A stretch of 8,868 nucleotides of DNA from Methylocystaceae bacterium (GTDB lineage: Bacteria > Pseudomonadota > Alphaproteobacteria > Rhizobiales > Beijerinckiaceae): positions 499 to 9,366 of the forward strand of contig PLZT01000027.1 of the NCBI GenBank assembly GCA_003152255.1, written 5' to 3'. A program made the translations under genes and the position numbers. Below the pieces are notes generated by a model. The model was not told where the DNA came from and did not search any database. It worked only from the letters and a program-made list of their open reading frames with translations. The first letter of the stretch is position 1; each line of letters opens with the position of its first letter. Shown here in pieces: positions 7,373 through 8,868 of the stretch.

Positions 7373-7888
7373 ATGCGCAAGTTTCTATTCCAGGGGCTGC
7401 TTCGCTCGCCGTTGACGGAATTCGCTCCCTTACCGGACGAGTCGATCCGCGCCGAACTCGCCAGCACGCTCGCCCGCGAGAGCCGTCGCAAACTCGGTCG
7501 TAGCCTATCGATCCGTGAAGTCGACGCCGGCTCTTGCAATGGTTGCGAACTCGAAATCCACGCGCTCAGCAACGCTTTCTATGATCTCGAAAGATTCGGA
7601 CTGCGTTTCGTCGCGTCACCGCGACATGCCGACGTTCTCATGGTGACAGGCCCCGTGACCAAGAACATGCGCGAGGCGCTGGAGCGAACTTATGTTGCGA
7701 CGCCCGATCCGAAATGGGTCGTCGCCGTCGGCGATTGCGCCTTCAATGGCGGCGTGTTCGCGGGTAGCTATGCATGCGTCGGCGCGGTCTCCGAGGTGAT
7801 ACCCGTCGATCTCCATATTCGCGGCTGTCCGCCTGATCCTGTAGCTCTTCTTAAAGGCCTCATCACGCTCGTTGAAAATCGAACATGA
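7373..7888 (+). CDS. hyfI: HyfI-like (NuoB-type) Fe-S small subunit
   Basis: A 171-residue protein of the NuoB/HycG/HyfI family. It carries the [4Fe-4S] cluster next to the large subunit and membrane anchor, equivalent to N2 of complex I. The four ligands are visible: C55 and C58 in SCNGCELE, C122 in GDCAFNGG, and C152 in RGCPPDP. It is shorter than E. coli HyfI (about 250) and lacks that protein's C-terminal extension, so it is nearer NuoB in length. An electron-carrying centre is thus kept although the large subunit has lost NiFe. The gap from hyfG is 12 bases with only a weak AGGG 10 bases upstream of ATG 7373; the next internal ATG is within the Fe-S domain, so 7373 is the start. This is the last clear gene of the operon, and no strong terminator follows. 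Confidence 0.94.
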   Translation: MRKFLFQGLLRSPLTEFAPLPDESIRAELASTLARESRRKLGRSLSIREVDAGSCNGCELEIHALSNAFYDLERFGLRFVASPRHADVLMVTGPVTKNMREALERTYVATPDPKWVVAVGDCAFNGGVFAGSYACVGAVSEVIPVDLHIRGCPPDPVALLKGLITLVENRT

Positions 7889-8201
7889 CCTCAACCTTGC
7901 CCAAACCTTGAAATCGTCCAGCCGCACACGTTCTAGAATAGCCCGACCGCGTGAAACGTTGCGTCGCTATGGCGACAGTGAGACACGAGAATCGGTCGCC
8001 GCGCAAGGCGGGAAGCAACGCCGACTTGAGACGTTTGTGCAGTGTTCCCGATAGGCGAGGGTGAGTTCGAGTAGCGGCAAGAGCGGCAGACCCCAGACCA
8101 AAACCTGGCGGGTCGCCGAACCTTCGAGAGGAGAGAGGGGTGACGAGGAATTGCATCTCCCTCTCAAATCCTGAAACACGGAGAAACAGAGTGCCGTCAA
8201 A
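7889..8201. other. 313-base stretch without a credible gene
   Basis: Frames here are short, Arg/Ser-rich and match no family I know. A 5-bp stem (GTCGC at 7963-7967, GCGAC at 7972-7976, TATG loop) and a 7-bp inverted repeat (GAGAGGG at 8133-8139, CCCTCTC at 8159-8165, 19-base loop) are present. Neither is followed by a T-run, so I do not call a terminator. An ATG at 7885 overlaps the hyfI stop but reaches TGA after eight codons. The sequence may be a decayed gene or an intergenic repeat. Confidence 0.5.
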
Positions 8202-8417
8202 ATGAGCCCGGAAGAAAACGAGCTACGCTCAGCAATTGAACCCCAACACAGCGGGACGGCTGAGGTGGACCCAAAAGACGAGACGACTGCTCGCAAATAT
8301 TACCAGATGGCCGCCGATTTCGGCCACGAAGATGCAAGAGACGCTTTGAAGCGGCTTTCCAAGGCCGAAATCGGCAGGTGGCGCTTGTCGTGGAGCCCCC
8401 CATATAGGACCGCGTAG
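8202..8417 (+). CDS. Short Sel1-repeat reading frame, probably a gene remnant
   Basis: A 71-residue frame. Residues 26-52 (DETTARKYYQMAADFGHEDA, then RDALKRL) fit one Sel1/TPR-like repeat, a helical protein-interaction unit normally found in tandem. An in-frame TGA lies at 8172-8174 and the ATG at 8202 has only a distant GGAG (8180-8183), so expression is doubtful. The last few codons, including the stop at 8415-8417, lie in DNA that reads as transposase on the opposite strand. The natural end of the gene therefore seems to have been replaced by insertion-sequence DNA. I infer the tail of a Sel1 protein damaged by the neighbouring element. A genuine small protein is possible. Confidence 0.4.
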   Translation: MSPEENELRSAIEPQHSGTAEVDPKDETTARKYYQMAADFGHEDARDALKRLSKAEIGRWRLSWSPPYRTA

Positions 8418-8868
8418 ATCAAGCAGCGTGTGCATCTTGATCGCCGCTTTTGTCGAACGGACATCGGCCCACGGAAATAACGACAGGCACAGACCAATGG
8501 TCGTGCTGTCGAGCGCGTAAACGGTGTTGACGAGATCGAGCCCGATATCGTCGTTGATGTATAATTTGCGCTCACGGCATATCAGGACCGCGGCAGTGTC
8601 CGCCCATATGCGCCAGTCGCGCGCTTCATTCGTATCAGCCAACGTTGAACGCGCCACCGGTCAACGCAGGCCCATGCCATACAGCTTCGACCGCTGCGCA
8701 CCAAGGCACGCTTCGATATCGCGTAGGCTCTCGCGGTAGGTCATTTGTGCAAACGCCATCACGCGAAACTGTTCGCTGCAACGAAACTTCCGAACGCGAA
8801 GATCTCCGCCATACCCTGCGACGATCCGCTCGAAACTGCTCCACGGAATTCCCGGTAGGGACGCTCAT
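8400..8868 (-). pseudogene. IS4-family (DDE) transposase remnant, internal stop and truncated
   Basis: On the minus strand one frame gives, in order, LPGIPWSSFERIVAGYGGD, FRVMAFAQMTYRESLRDIEA, then an in-frame TGA (8661-8663), then VARSTLADTNEARDWRIWAD, YALDSTTIGLCLSLFPWA and STKAAIKMHTLLDLRG. These are familiar blocks of IS4-type transposases. ALDSTTI contains the first catalytic Asp (codon 8508-8510). The second Asp and the Glu are absent because the similarity stops at about 8400-8406, just after DLRGPI. The N-terminal frame also meets a TGA at 8865-8867 near the window edge. A transposase with a nonsense codon and missing half of its catalytic core is inactive. The element's terminal repeats are not in view: the right end lies outside the window and the left end is lost. 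Confidence 0.8.

Noticed and set aside
758..7888. Reading the operon as part of respiratory complex I (nuo) or a bicarbonate-type DabAB system
   Set aside because: NuoC and NuoD are fused, HyfB and HyfE carry hydrogenase-4-type features, and no DUF2309 partner or NuoE/F/G/I subunits are present.
7963..7976. Hairpin GTCGC-TATG-GCGAC as an operon terminator
   Set aside because: Only five base pairs and no T-run downstream.
8133..8165. Inverted repeat GAGAGGG/CCCTCTC as a terminator or insertion-sequence end
   Set aside because: Seven pairs with a 19-base loop in purine-rich DNA, no T-run, and no matching repeat near the transposase remnant.
7863..8296. Overlapping minus-strand frames in the region after hyfI
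   Set aside because: Ser/Arg/Leu-rich, no recognisable domain, no convincing start signal, and partly overlapping the end of hyfI and the Sel1 frame.

Overview
The window is about 60 % G+C. Gene content, codon use and protein flavour suggest an alphaproteobacterium, probably of the Rhizobiales/Hyphomicrobiales (a methylotroph- or Bradyrhizobium-like lineage). That placement is a judgement from protein style; there is no rRNA or other marker to confirm it.

Layout. Positions 2-205 hold the unrecognised 3' end of a reading frame that enters from the left. A gap of about 160 bases follows, with a possible promoter. Then come seven tightly packed genes on the + strand (368-7888): a small XRE/HTH regulator, and six genes for a membrane complex of the complex I / group 4 [NiFe]-hydrogenase superfamily. 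The order is hyfB-like (Mrp/NuoL-type antiporter subunit), hyfC-like (NuoH-type), hyfE-like (NuoK-type), hyfF-like (second NuoL/M/N-type antiporter), hyfG-like (fused NuoC+NuoD, 'large subunit') and hyfI-like (NuoB-type small subunit with one [4Fe-4S] site). Most junctions overlap or are separated by only a few bases, so this looks like one operon, with the regulator probably controlling it.

The central observation is that the HyfG-like protein has lost the four cysteines that hold the NiFe centre in true hydrogenases. It also ends exactly where a processed hydrogenase would end, with no C-terminal peptide to cleave. The set has no ferredoxin-like subunits (HyfA/HyfH/NuoI) and no HyfD. It therefore matches what has been called an 'energy-converting hydrogenase related' (Ehr) complex. 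It keeps the proximal Fe-S site and two antiporter modules with their charged residues, but cannot be a hydrogenase by the known chemistry. Its electron donor, acceptor and physiological role cannot be read from the sequence.

After the operon there are about 310 bases with no credible gene, then a short reading frame with one Sel1-type repeat (8202-8417). That frame runs straight into a decayed, minus-strand IS4-family (DDE) transposase remnant (about 8400-8868). The remnant has an internal stop and lacks its C-terminal half in this window. The right end is therefore mobile-element debris.
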